From Beijerinckiaceae bacterium (GTDB taxonomy: Bacteria > Pseudomonadota > Alphaproteobacteria > Rhizobiales > Beijerinckiaceae): DNA of 64,000 bases. Of the stretch, positions 8,388-17,134 are shown piece by piece. Position 1 is the stretch's first letter; the number at the start of each line of letters is the position of its first letter. Made by a program: the position numbers and the translations under genes. The notes beneath the pieces were generated by a model, which worked only from the letters and a program-made list of their open reading frames with translations, was not told where the DNA came from and did not search any database. The stretch spans positions 62,001 through 126,000 of the forward strand of contig CANGFE010000001.1 in assembly GCA_947453155.1 (NCBI GenBank). The letters are read 5' to 3'.

Positions 8388-10163
8388 ATGACAGCAGCGG
8401 ATCACTCGAAACGGGGGCATCATCGCTTCAATGACGATGATATGAAATGGTCCTTTCAAGAACTTCGAGTGGTCCTCCGGAAACATGGTCGGATGATCTC
8501 GGTATCCACTTCAGTCGTAATCCTTCTGGCGATTATTTATGTTACATTCACAACACGGCAATATACCGCCTATGCACGATTGCTGATTGATACACCACGA
8601 AACCCAATCACCATGTTAGAAGGTGGGCCCTCTCCGTCCTCGAGTGGACTTGCCATCCCGGAAGTCGAGAGTTCATTGCAAGTTCTCGTTTCTGAACGGC
8701 TCGCTTTGATTGTGTTCAATAAATTAAGCAGCGACAGTGCCGATAACCTAACGGATAAGAGGAGCGGGTTTGAGATAACCTTGTCTTTGATATCGTCATT
8801 CCCGAGCAAACTGATTGCTTTCATCTCCGGGACACCAAACGATTTTGACCCACAACGGGTAAGACTAGAAAAATTAATGAACGGGCTTTCTGTACGGCGT
8901 GTTGGATCTTCCTATGTGCTCGAAATCGCTTACACATCTCCAGACCCAAATCAGTCAGCTAAAACCGCAAACCTATTTGCAAACTCCTATGTGCAGGACG
9001 AAGTTGAGACAAAAGCCGAGATTTGGCGGCGAGCAAGCCTATGGCTTCAAAATCGCGTCGACGAACTTCGACAAAAATCTGAGGAAGCAGCACGCGCCGC
9101 ACAAGATTTCAAAGCGCAGAATGGTAACAATGCGGACACCTGGCCAAAAGCTCGTGAACTCGACAGAACCGCTGAGGCATACGATGCGCTCTACTCAGCT
9201 TTTCTCAAACGTTATACTGATTCCGTCCAGCAGCAGACCTTCCCCATTTCACAAGCTCGCGTCATAACAGAGGCCACGCGGCCGCAGGTTCCAAGCCATC
9301 CTCGAAGTCTCGTCATTTTGGCATTGGCAGCAATCCTCGGGTCAAGCCTAGGAACTACAATTGCATTTGTAAGCTGGAGCATGGACCGCGCCATCAGGAG
9401 CCCGGCACAAATCAATCGTTATGGATATCGCTGTTTAACAACGCTTCCTCGTCTCCCGAGGGTCATCTCAAAAGATCCGGAAAAAGTGATGCGCACAATT
9501 ATGCGTGCGCCACGCTCACAATTCGCCGAGAATCTCCGATTGGTGCGCGCCGAAATTAGTCTGCTAGAGCGGACCCGTCCTATCCGAACAATCGGACTCA
9601 CTTCGGCTCAAGCTTCCGAAGGGAAAAGCAGCGTGGCTGCAAATCTCGCGCAGCTCTATTCTACCTCCGGTAAAACACTCTTAATCGATGCAGATCAAAG
9701 AAACCCACAGATCACAAAAATCATCAAACCCGATAAGACCGATCTGAATACGCCAATCTTCGGCTGTAGAGATCTGGACTTCATATGTCCCAAACCGCAC
9801 AAAAACGAACATGCAGCGTGGTTCGAGACAGCGGAGTTCGAAACTCTCATATCTGATGCGTCTGCCAAATATGAAAAGGTGTTCATTGATCTTCCCCCAG
9901 CTGGGGTCGTTGCTGAAGCGAGATATGCAATTCCGCTTCTCGATGCCATCATTATCATCACTGAATGGGAAGCGACGCCTGCCGAGGCCTTTATATCCTG
10001 CGTCGACGCCTGCAATACGGAGCCCGGGAAAGTCATTGGCGTCATTCTCAATAAAGCACATCCAGCAGTCATGAATTCGGGAACAGGATCTGCGCAAACT
10101 CGGAATTATATAGAGGAGAACACTCGCCCCCTGCCCTTCCCGAGAGTTTTGACCGGTGAATAA
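8388..10163 (+). CDS. Polysaccharide co-polymerase with C-terminal kinase-like ATPase (ExoP/Wzc-like)
   Basis: 591 residues. Order: short cytosolic start, transmembrane helix (~residues 44-63), long periplasmic coiled-coil-rich Wzz-like region to about residue 295, second transmembrane helix (LVILALAAILGSSLGTTIAF), then a CpsD/CapB-type ATPase. In the ATPase the Walker A region reads AQASEGKSSVAANLA, the second loop LLIDADQRNP and Walker B-like VFIDLPPAG. The canonical S-x-x-P-G-E-G-K loop is therefore slightly altered, and the C-terminal tail lacks the tyrosine cluster of classical autophosphorylating bacterial tyrosine kinases. Family role: controlling chain length and coupling polymerisation to export. 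Its end overlaps the next gene by eight bases. Confidence 0.9.
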   Translation: MTAADHSKRGHHRFNDDDMKWSFQELRVVLRKHGRMISVSTSVVILLAIIYVTFTTRQYTAYARLLIDTPRNPITMLEGGPSPSSSGLAIPEVESSLQVLVSERLALIVFNKLSSDSADNLTDKRSGFEITLSLISSFPSKLIAFISGTPNDFDPQRVRLEKLMNGLSVRRVGSSYVLEIAYTSPDPNQSAKTANLFANSYVQDEVETKAEIWRRASLWLQNRVDELRQKSEEAARAAQDFKAQNGNNADTWPKARELDRTAEAYDALYSAFLKRYTDSVQQQTFPISQARVITEATRPQVPSHPRSLVILALAAILGSSLGTTIAFVSWSMDRAIRSPAQINRYGYRCLTTLPRLPRVISKDPEKVMRTIMRAPRSQFAENLRLVRAEISLLERTRPIRTIGLTSAQASEGKSSVAANLAQLYSTSGKTLLIDADQRNPQITKIIKPDKTDLNTPIFGCRDLDFICPKPHKNEHAAWFETAEFETLISDASAKYEKVFIDLPPAGVVAEARYAIPLLDAIIIITEWEATPAEAFISCVDACNTEPGKVIGVILNKAHPAVMNSGTGSAQTRNYIEENTRPLPFPRVLTGE

Positions 10164-11607
10164 TCGGAATCCGAGGCATCAACTTCTGATAATTCTACTC
10201 GGGGCATTCCTGTTATTGATAGTCCCATTCCTTAATGGCGGGCCAACGATGTTCGCTGACACTAAAGCCTATGCTGATTTAGGGGAGAAAATCTTCGATT
10301 TATTAAAGTCACCGCTCAATGATAAAAATATTTCGACAGAAGAAGGGTCCAACACGCGCGAGAGAAATGAACGAGCTCAAGCAGGAGCAGCCGCCCGTTC
10401 GCCCTACTATGGTTTTTTCTTTACGAGCATATCTTCGATCGGCACGATTTGGTCGCTCGCAGTTCTGCAAGCAATTCTGAGTTCTTGGCTTATTTGTTTA
10501 TGCGTAAATATATTTTTCCCAAGGTCTTCTCTCGCATCGATCATCATCATAAGTTGCCTGTCGATCGCGTCGACCCTTCCGATTTTCTCTGCGTTGATGA
10601 TGCCCGATATTTTTACCTCAAGCGGCACAATCGCAACTTTAATGATTATTTTTTTCGCGCGACGTTTAGGCTCCGTAGGATTACTGCTTACCATATTGAC
10701 AAGCCTAGCAGCAATTCTATTCCATTCCACACATACACTCATTCTCCTGAGTATTTCGCTAATCGCAATTAGCTTGAAAAAATGGATCGAAGGTTCATAC
10801 GAAACGAAATATTTTCTGTTCATCCCTCTAGCAATTTTCGTGCTATCGGTTGGCTCCCAACAAATCTATAGTGACATCGCTCATAGGATGGTCGGCGGTT
10901 CAATATATCGGCCTCCATTCCTTACCGCGCGCTTACTCGAAGATGGACCGGGTCGACTGGCTCTCACATCAGTCTGTTCTGAAGATGCCGATTTCGCGAT
11001 CTGCAAATTCGCTGGCAAGGACCTCACTGACTCGCAAGCTTTTCTTTGGGAGCGTGAGACCAGTAAATCTGTCTTTGCTGACGCCTCATCAGAGGTTCGT
11101 CTGTCCCTAGCAAAACAGGATGTGGCCTTTGCTGTAAAAGTTTTTCGTCATGAGCCTATTGCGGTAATAAATACGAGCTTAAAAAATATCTGGATTCTTT
11201 TCGTTCAATCCAGATTGGATGATGTTGGGGATGGGAGTGCGGTCTACAGAGATCCGTTTTTCCGATCTCTCTCGAAGTATGATTCATTCTCAAGCCAATG
11301 CAGAATCGATCCATCCGCTTGTGCACCGAAGCTCGACCTCATAACCGCCGGCCTCATCTTTGCTTGGGTGAGCTATCTTTCGCTTGCGTATGTGCTGTAC
11401 AGCATTTTCAAAAATGGCTTGCGCCATCAAATACATCAATTTGCGTTCTGCCTTGTAGGCGCCGTTTTCATCAATGATATTATCTGCGCTGTACTATCTG
11501 GACCATATCCTCGCTATCATACACGCATGAGTTTCCTTTTTCTCTTCGCCTTTCTTCTGTGTGCTTTTTACGAACATTCAACAAAATTTAAGAAAAATAA
11601 TTCTTGA
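10156..11607 (+). CDS. Polytopic membrane protein, paralogue of the GtrA-fusion C-terminal region
   Basis: 483 residues from a GTG start at 10156 that overlaps the stop of the co-polymerase gene by eight bases. About ten hydrophobic segments are visible. After an NGGPTMFADTKAY segment and an MMPDIF segment comes a large loop with TARLLEDGPGRL, a Cys-9-Cys pair (C-SEDADFAI-C) and AFLWE, all mirrored in the protein at 3407-5296. The topology resembles membrane glycosyltransferases or flippases that use lipid-linked sugars, but I do not recognise a characterised family. It overlaps the convergent GH16 gene by 20 bases. Confidence 0.75.
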   Translation: MNNRNPRHQLLIILLGAFLLLIVPFLNGGPTMFADTKAYADLGEKIFDLLKSPLNDKNISTEEGSNTRERNERAQAGAAARSPYYGFFFTSISSIGTIWSLAVLQAILSSWLICLCVNIFFPRSSLASIIIISCLSIASTLPIFSALMMPDIFTSSGTIATLMIIFFARRLGSVGLLLTILTSLAAILFHSTHTLILLSISLIAISLKKWIEGSYETKYFLFIPLAIFVLSVGSQQIYSDIAHRMVGGSIYRPPFLTARLLEDGPGRLALTSVCSEDADFAICKFAGKDLTDSQAFLWERETSKSVFADASSEVRLSLAKQDVAFAVKVFRHEPIAVINTSLKNIWILFVQSRLDDVGDGSAVYRDPFFRSLSKYDSFSSQCRIDPSACAPKLDLITAGLIFAWVSYLSLAYVLYSIFKNGLRHQIHQFAFCLVGAVFINDIICAVLSGPYPRYHTRMSFLFLFAFLLCAFYEHSTKFKKNNS

Positions 11608-13435
11608 GGCAAGCGAAAAGAAACTCTGCCTCATCAGGCACGAGCCGACGGCCGAAATGAACTGTCCGGATATTTTTGGTTTTAACCGATTGGAATCGAA
11701 TCTCGGTATTTACAGCTGGGACTGACCGGCCCTCTGAAACTGCCGATGTATGCCAAATCTGTCCGTCAAGAAACAGAACTGAATTATGAACAGGACCACG
11801 GCTCGCCACCAAATGACCAGAACGAACGCCTCGGCAAGGCGCCCCTTGCTGGAAAGGTCCCGCAGCGGGACGATAGTCAATCCGATCCGGAGAACCATAT
11901 ATCCCGTTGTGATCATCAAACCCAATAAACCAATTTGGATCTTCCTCATCATCATTTGCCCAGAAACCTAAATGATTATCTAAATCTCGATAGCGCGCAT
12001 GTGTTGGGAAAGTAATGCACGTTTCTAATTCTTCTGATTTGAATGGACCCAGAGCGATGTTCTTCAGATCGAAAAAAATGGGGGCACGTTCTGAGTTAAG
12101 ACTAATGAAGAAACGATCGAAGGCATCCAATAAGGTTTTTGACCTACCATCCCAAGTCATCTCATGTGGTTGATCGAACCGCCCTTCAAAAGCGCTCAGG
12201 CTTGATATCAACTCTTTGATTTGTTCGCGTCGCCGACTGACGATCTGGTCCCCAAATGGTTCCAATTCATCGTAGATGTCTTCCGCATCAGCCAAGACAA
12301 CGCTCGGTGGAGATTTCTGCAATTTTCGGCGGTATGCTCGGACATAATCAATCGCAAAAATCCTCGGAAAAGTGTGAGGTTCGAGGGACGATTCACCAGT
12401 CCAAGATCCTTTTCCGCCGATTGATAAATTAAGAATAATATACATTGGAATGTGGAAATTCATTGGTACTCGTGGGTCACGGGAGATGACAGAAACAAGA
12501 GCCGCCCCGTTCCCCCGACCGATCACCTCGATCTTAGGAGTATCGATATATCCAGTCCCACTGTTTTCGACCCGCACTGATTTTATATGACCATCTTGAA
12601 TAACTGGGGTTGCGATTGCCCCAATCGCCTTCGGCCCTCCTCCCGTTATTTTAATTTTCGTATCCCGCTCATAACCCTCGCCACCAGCGTCAATTATCAC
12701 GGACAGTAGACCGTTTAGCGGCGGCACCTCCCACACGAGCTTCCGATCGATGAAATATCGGATAGACTCGGGCTGCCAATCCACACCGAAAAGATGAAAT
12801 TCATCACTCAAGCTTGGCGTGTTGAGGCGCAGCCCCAACTGCGTTTTGCCCACGCCTTTATAAGGGGCCGCATGAATAGTCACATAGGCAGAGCCTGTCT
12901 GGTCACCAATTTGTTCGAGAATATCAATTTCTGGTGGCCAAGCTCCATTATCGGGCAACAACCAAAAACAGGGCCAATTACCCCTTTGCCCCTTTGGCAT
13001 TTTTAATCGGGCTTCGAAATACCCATATTGCTGGCGAAACCAACCTTTCGTCATCAAAAGTCCAGAACTAATCCGCCGGTGATTTATATGCGCTCCGGAT
13101 TTTTCGGCGGGGATGAGATCAGCTTTAATCTGCAACACGGAGTTCGCAATATGAAATGGCTTGAACGAAGCTGTTTCTGTGTCGCGCGGATCGATAAAGC
13201 GCTGCAGCTCAATATTAGGATTAGGACCATCTCCGGCTTCAGGAACCCAGCCTAATGGGGCTATCTTATCCAGCTTCGGATCTGGATTTAATCCCAAGCT
13301 GTCGAATTCATCTTCAAAGGTCAAATCATATTGGTCTAAATCTAAATCGACCGAAGAACCTCGCGGTTGCCCTATGAAGCTTGAACTCAACCAAAATTGC
13401 GAAGTGAAGAGTAAAAAATTGCGGCGATTGATCAT
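11588..13435 (-). CDS. Secreted family 16 glycoside hydrolase with an inserted repeat module
   Basis: 615 residues. The N-terminus NRRNFLLF followed by a hydrophobic stretch looks like a Tat signal peptide. The GH16 catalytic motif is EIDILE, with nucleophile and acid/base Glu169 and Glu174 and Asp171 between them, preceded by GNWPCFWLLPDNGAWPP. The catalytic fold is interrupted at about residues 244-318 by a glycine-rich module with two repeats (GGEGYERDTKIKITGGG and NSGTGYIDTPKIEVIGRG), after which it resumes with PMYIILNLSIGGKGSW and IDYVRAYRR. A further ~240 residues form a C-terminal domain I do not recognise, possibly a concanavalin-like sugar-binding domain. It probably cleaves beta-linked glucan or galactan-type polysaccharide outside the cytoplasm, possibly the polymer made here. 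Confidence 0.88.
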   Translation of the reverse strand: MINRRNFLLFTSQFWLSSSFIGQPRGSSVDLDLDQYDLTFEDEFDSLGLNPDPKLDKIAPLGWVPEAGDGPNPNIELQRFIDPRDTETASFKPFHIANSVLQIKADLIPAEKSGAHINHRRISSGLLMTKGWFRQQYGYFEARLKMPKGQRGNWPCFWLLPDNGAWPPEIDILEQIGDQTGSAYVTIHAAPYKGVGKTQLGLRLNTPSLSDEFHLFGVDWQPESIRYFIDRKLVWEVPPLNGLLSVIIDAGGEGYERDTKIKITGGGPKAIGAIATPVIQDGHIKSVRVENSGTGYIDTPKIEVIGRGNGAALVSVISRDPRVPMNFHIPMYIILNLSIGGKGSWTGESSLEPHTFPRIFAIDYVRAYRRKLQKSPPSVVLADAEDIYDELEPFGDQIVSRRREQIKELISSLSAFEGRFDQPHEMTWDGRSKTLLDAFDRFFISLNSERAPIFFDLKNIALGPFKSEELETCITFPTHARYRDLDNHLGFWANDDEEDPNWFIGFDDHNGIYGSPDRIDYRPAAGPFQQGAPCRGVRSGHLVASRGPVHNSVLFLDGQIWHTSAVSEGRSVPAVNTEIRFQSVKTKNIRTVHFGRRLVPDEAEFLFACLKNYFS

Positions 13436-13515
13436 TCTAAACCCGATGATAGAGTTTCACTGAGCGAAACGCCGCAACGAGCCCATGGGTTCTCTACATC
13501 AAGTTGCTATTGCCA

Positions 13516-14712
13516 ATGCAAAGTATAAGTTTCGAGCAATCTTTCTCAGACAGCAAATTAGAATATAAGCCATGGCGATCATTAGTCCTGATCGCATTCC
13601 TCATTTCGATCACGCGTGTAAATCTTTTACCCGATATCAATTTTCCAGCTTGGCTTGCCGCTGATGGATTGGCGTTCCTGATCGCACTCAAAAGACAAGA
13701 AGAGTTCATTAAAACGCTCGACCGCAACAAGCTCTTGCTAAGCGTTCCCGTCCTCTCCTTGCTATCATCATTATGGTCTCTGACGCCTATCTCGACGGCC
13801 TATCACGCGGTCCAGTTTGTTTTTGTCATTCTCGTCGCAATTGCGCTTTTTCCTAAATTCGGATTATTTGATCTTTTGAAATGCATATTTCTATATAACT
13901 TCATCATCCAATTCGGGTCACTCTATGTTTATTTCAGCGGCGGATATTGGCCGGAGGGTTTTCCCGGCGCCTATTTGCACAAAAACCTATTGGGAATGTT
14001 TTCAACGCTACAAATCATCACGGCCTTTGTCCTTTTTGTGAACGGCTGGAATCGGATCCTTTGCTTGCTTTCAATTGTCCTCGCTGTGCTTCTTCTGATC
14101 CTATCAGCGTCCGGCACATCATTAGTTTTGTCAGTTGCTATTTGGGCCCTATTCCCTTTCGCGCGCACAATCCAAAAGGGAATGACCAAAACATTCATGA
14201 CGATAGGTTCTCTCGGAATACTATTTTCGCTGGTTGGGTTTTATCTCGTCAGCGGTGTGCGAATTGAAATTGTCGATGGGATCCTCAATCTCCTCGGCAA
14301 GGATTCCTCACTCACCGGCCGAAGTGTGCTTTGGGACTATGCCATGTTGGCGATCCCGAAAAATCAATGGTTTGGGATCGGCTTTCTTGCCTATTGGGAC
14401 TCGCCGTTCACGACAGCGGCGGGCTTACAGAATGAGATGCAGCAAGATCTGCGTATGTTTCATAACGTCTATATTGAAGTCGCCGTGGCCCTTGGATTTA
14501 TCGGCGCGATGCTTTTCACACTCACATTAGTCCAGCAAATATTGAGATCTATTCTCTACTTCATTGAGCGTGATGATTATCTGTCGGCCTATCCCTTCGT
14601 CTTCTTGGTTTGGATAGCCGCTTTATCCATGACAGAGAATCCAATCTACGGGGTTCTCCCGATGCAATTCATTCTCGCCACCGTCGTGATCAGCAGCTTT
14701 GCGTCTAGGTGA
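13516..14712 (+). CDS. O-antigen ligase/ExoQ-like polysaccharide polymerase
   Basis: About 398 residues from the ATG at 13516; an in-frame TTG at 13504 would add four. A polytopic inner-membrane protein with around ten transmembrane helices. The large loop reads LTGRSVLWDYAMLAI...NQWFGIGFLAYW and is followed by FHNVYIEVAVALGFIGA, which are the hallmarks of the Wzy_C/O-antigen-ligase superfamily, to which rhizobial ExoQ belongs. Likely role: polymerising lipid-linked repeat units at the outer face of the inner membrane. It is divergent from the first GH16 gene and immediately followed by the second. Confidence 0.85.
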   Translation: MQSISFEQSFSDSKLEYKPWRSLVLIAFLISITRVNLLPDINFPAWLAADGLAFLIALKRQEEFIKTLDRNKLLLSVPVLSLLSSLWSLTPISTAYHAVQFVFVILVAIALFPKFGLFDLLKCIFLYNFIIQFGSLYVYFSGGYWPEGFPGAYLHKNLLGMFSTLQIITAFVLFVNGWNRILCLLSIVLAVLLLILSASGTSLVLSVAIWALFPFARTIQKGMTKTFMTIGSLGILFSLVGFYLVSGVRIEIVDGILNLLGKDSSLTGRSVLWDYAMLAIPKNQWFGIGFLAYWDSPFTTAAGLQNEMQQDLRMFHNVYIEVAVALGFIGAMLFTLTLVQQILRSILYFIERDDYLSAYPFVFLVWIAALSMTENPIYGVLPMQFILATVVISSFASR

Positions 14713-14843
14713 GAAAAGCTTGGCCATTGCAGCGCGAAGAGTTTTCCACAAGGCCTAGAATAAGCTCTTTCCGGCCAAGATCGAAACACATTGCAATGGC
14801 TGAGATAGGTTCCGCAACGCAGACGCAACAGGACGGAACCGCA

Positions 14844-16070
14844 ATGACGATTGATCCAAATAATCTCTCAGGCACGGCCAAGTTAACCTTCGCAGATGAG
14901 TTTAATACCCTCAATCTGTGGGATGGAAAAAGTGGAACCTGGACCACCGGGGATTCATGGGGCAACGAAAAAGGGTTTACTCTCGCCGGCAATGGCGAAC
15001 AGGAATGGTATATCAACTCCACTTATGCACCGACGCAGAATATCAAACCATGGAGCGTATCGGACGGTGTTTTGAACCTGACGGCCCAACCGACGGATGA
15101 TGCGACCAAAGCCATTATCGGTGATCACCCCTATACATCTGGGCAAATCAACACGTTCAATTCATTTTCACAACAATATGGCTATTTCGAAATGCGCGCC
15201 CAATTGCCTGAGGGAAAGGGCATGTGGCCCGCTTTCTGGCTCCTCCCGGAAAATAATAGTTGGCCGCCAGAAATCGACGTGATCGAAAACCTCGGCGACA
15301 ATATGAACAAATATTACACGACCGTTCATACAAATGAGACCGGCTCGCACACAATGTCGACAACCAATATAACTACGCCAGACCTGTCGGCGGGCTACCA
15401 TAATTATGGCGTGGATTGGGAAGCCGATAAGACAACTTTCTTCTTGGATGGAAAGCAGGTCTTCCAAACAGATACGCCTGCCGACATGCACAATCCTATG
15501 TATATGGTCGCCAATCTTGCCGTTGGCGGCTATTGGCCGGGCTACCCAGACGGATCGACTGCTTTCCCCGCAACCATGAAGATTGATTATATCCGTGCCT
15601 ATTCGGATGACCCCAATGCGCAAGTCGTAGCACCAACCGACACGGCCGCAATACCAACAACCAGCCCATCAACAAATGACACACCAGCAATTATTGATGC
15701 TCAGGTTACGCCGACAACGGCACCGACAGATGCAACAAACACGGATAGCACGCCATCGGTTCAGGTGACGCCACCTGTCCCCGCCCTTCCCGCAAGCCCA
15801 GATGTGCCTTCCAAGTCAACGCAATCCGTTGCGGCCTCTCCCCAACCAACGACGCCGGCGATAGATCAAAAAATCGATTTTTCCGGAATCAAGGATGGGA
15901 TCTACCATGCCTCAGACAAAGGTGAGACCATGGCTAATTGGCACGCGCAGCATGAATTCGTGAAACCTGACGTGCCCGCCATGGCAAATATTCACATTTC
16001 AGATGTAGCATTCGATCACCTCCCCCACCTTGAAATGCCCGCTCACCATCAAGATCACTTCTTCGCCTAA
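14844..16070 (+). CDS. Family 16 glycoside hydrolase with Thr/Pro-rich tail
   Basis: 408 residues from ATG 14844, preceded by AGGACGG about ten bases upstream. In-frame ATG 14796 and GTG 14709 (overlapping the upstream stop by four bases) are alternatives. GH16 features are LTFADEFNTLNL, YGYFEMRAQLPEGKGMW, the catalytic EIDVIE (Glu143, Asp145, Glu148 in this numbering) and YMVANLAVGGYWPG. After about residue 255 the chain becomes a Thr/Pro/Ala-rich linker of roughly 110 residues and ends in a His-rich tail. No start choice gives a convincing signal peptide, and no RTX nonapeptides are seen. It resembles rhizobial ExoK/ExsH/PlyA-type enzymes that trim exopolysaccharide; the secretion route is unclear, with type I secretion by an internal or C-terminal signal a guess. 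Confidence 0.87.
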   Translation: MTIDPNNLSGTAKLTFADEFNTLNLWDGKSGTWTTGDSWGNEKGFTLAGNGEQEWYINSTYAPTQNIKPWSVSDGVLNLTAQPTDDATKAIIGDHPYTSGQINTFNSFSQQYGYFEMRAQLPEGKGMWPAFWLLPENNSWPPEIDVIENLGDNMNKYYTTVHTNETGSHTMSTTNITTPDLSAGYHNYGVDWEADKTTFFLDGKQVFQTDTPADMHNPMYMVANLAVGGYWPGYPDGSTAFPATMKIDYIRAYSDDPNAQVVAPTDTAAIPTTSPSTNDTPAIIDAQVTPTTAPTDATNTDSTPSVQVTPPVPALPASPDVPSKSTQSVAASPQPTTPAIDQKIDFSGIKDGIYHASDKGETMANWHAQHEFVKPDVPAMANIHISDVAFDHLPHLEMPAHHQDHFFA

Positions 16071-16085
16071 ACACCACATCATCAT

Positions 16086-16120
16086 CGACGCCGCCCTCAC
16101 GGGTGGTGTCGATTTTCTTT
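16086..16120 (+). terminator. Rho-independent terminator after the GH16 gene
   Basis: CGACGCCGCCC (16086-16096) can pair with GGGTGGTGTCG (16101-16111), giving an 11-bp stem with two G-U pairs and a TCAC loop, followed by ATTTTCTTT. It starts 15 bases after the GH16 stop. It would lie inside the next gene if that gene began at the GTG at 16103, which argues for a later start there. Confidence 0.75.
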
Positions 16121-16153
16121 GACGAGTGGATCATCGCTTGCTCAACTAGAGAA

Positions 16154-17134
16154 GTGACGCCCTTCGTGACCATCATCATGCCAGCGCTGAATGAGGAAGC
16201 GCATATCAGGCGGGCCATCAAATCACTTCTACCGTCACCTGAGCATTACCCATGTGAGCTCATTGTCGTCGATGGCGGTAGCACCGATGCGACGTGTTTG
16301 ATCATTGAGGCTTTAGCCAGAAAAGATCCTCGTATCCGCCTGATCCACAATCCAAGAAGGCTTCAGGCAGCCGGTGTAAACCACGCAGCCAAACAGGCAA
16401 ATCCGATAAGCGAAATACTCATTCGCGCTGACTGCCATGCTGAATATCCGGTCCATTTTGTTGACCTTGTCTGCAGGCCAATTCTTGAAGGTCGGGCGGC
16501 TTCGGTGGTCGTGCCTATGGTATCGCGAGGTCAAACATTTATTCAATCTGGCATTGCCATCGCGCAAAACGCCAGATTGGGAAATGGCGGCGCCCCTCAT
16601 CGTAGCGCGCGAACGTCACATTTCGTCGACCACGGCCATCACGCAGCCATTCTCAAATCGGCATATTCGCAGATTGGTGGGTATCGAGAAGATATGATTG
16701 CCAATGAAGATGCGGAGTTTGACCTGCGCCTCAAGAAAATCGGGCAAAAAATCTGGCTGTGTCAGGAAGCCCAAATCACATACTTTCCAAGAAAAACATT
16801 TGCAGCCCTTGCGCGGCAATATTTCCGTTATGGTGAAGGTCGGGCGCGCACGTGCATTCTTCATCGCATCTGGCCTCGCATTCGCCAAATTGCCCCAGTG
16901 CTCATTGCGTCGACGATCACTATGGCCTTTATTGGCTCCGGCATTGAGCCATTTCTAGTTTTATTGCCGCTTGGCTATCTATTCTTGTGTCAGGCATATG
17001 CTATCGGTCTCACACTTAGGCTTAGACAATCGTCCGCTCTGCTGGCCGGATGCGCGGCCCTTGTCATGCACATGTCATGGGGATTTGGTTTTTTATCTGA
17101 GTCGTTCCGCGAACTGATTAAATTGAGACGCTAA
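16154..17134 (+). CDS. ExoA-like family 2 glycosyltransferase
   Basis: 326 residues if the GTG at 16154 is used, giving an N-terminus ending in FVTIIMPALNEEAHI. The open frame extends to a GTG at 16103, but that codon lies inside a strong terminator hairpin and has no ribosome-binding site. GT-A features are IVVDGGSTDAT, ILIRADCHAEYP and a NEDAEFDLRL catalytic region. The C-terminal ~70 residues carry two hydrophobic segments. The layout matches rhizobial ExoA, which adds an early glucose in succinoglycan assembly; the exact sugar here is unknown. It overlaps the convergent small secreted-protein gene by four bases. Confidence 0.87.
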   Translation: MTPFVTIIMPALNEEAHIRRAIKSLLPSPEHYPCELIVVDGGSTDATCLIIEALARKDPRIRLIHNPRRLQAAGVNHAAKQANPISEILIRADCHAEYPVHFVDLVCRPILEGRAASVVVPMVSRGQTFIQSGIAIAQNARLGNGGAPHRSARTSHFVDHGHHAAILKSAYSQIGGYREDMIANEDAEFDLRLKKIGQKIWLCQEAQITYFPRKTFAALARQYFRYGEGRARTCILHRIWPRIRQIAPVLIASTITMAFIGSGIEPFLVLLPLGYLFLCQAYAIGLTLRLRQSSALLAGCAALVMHMSWGFGFLSESFRELIKLRR

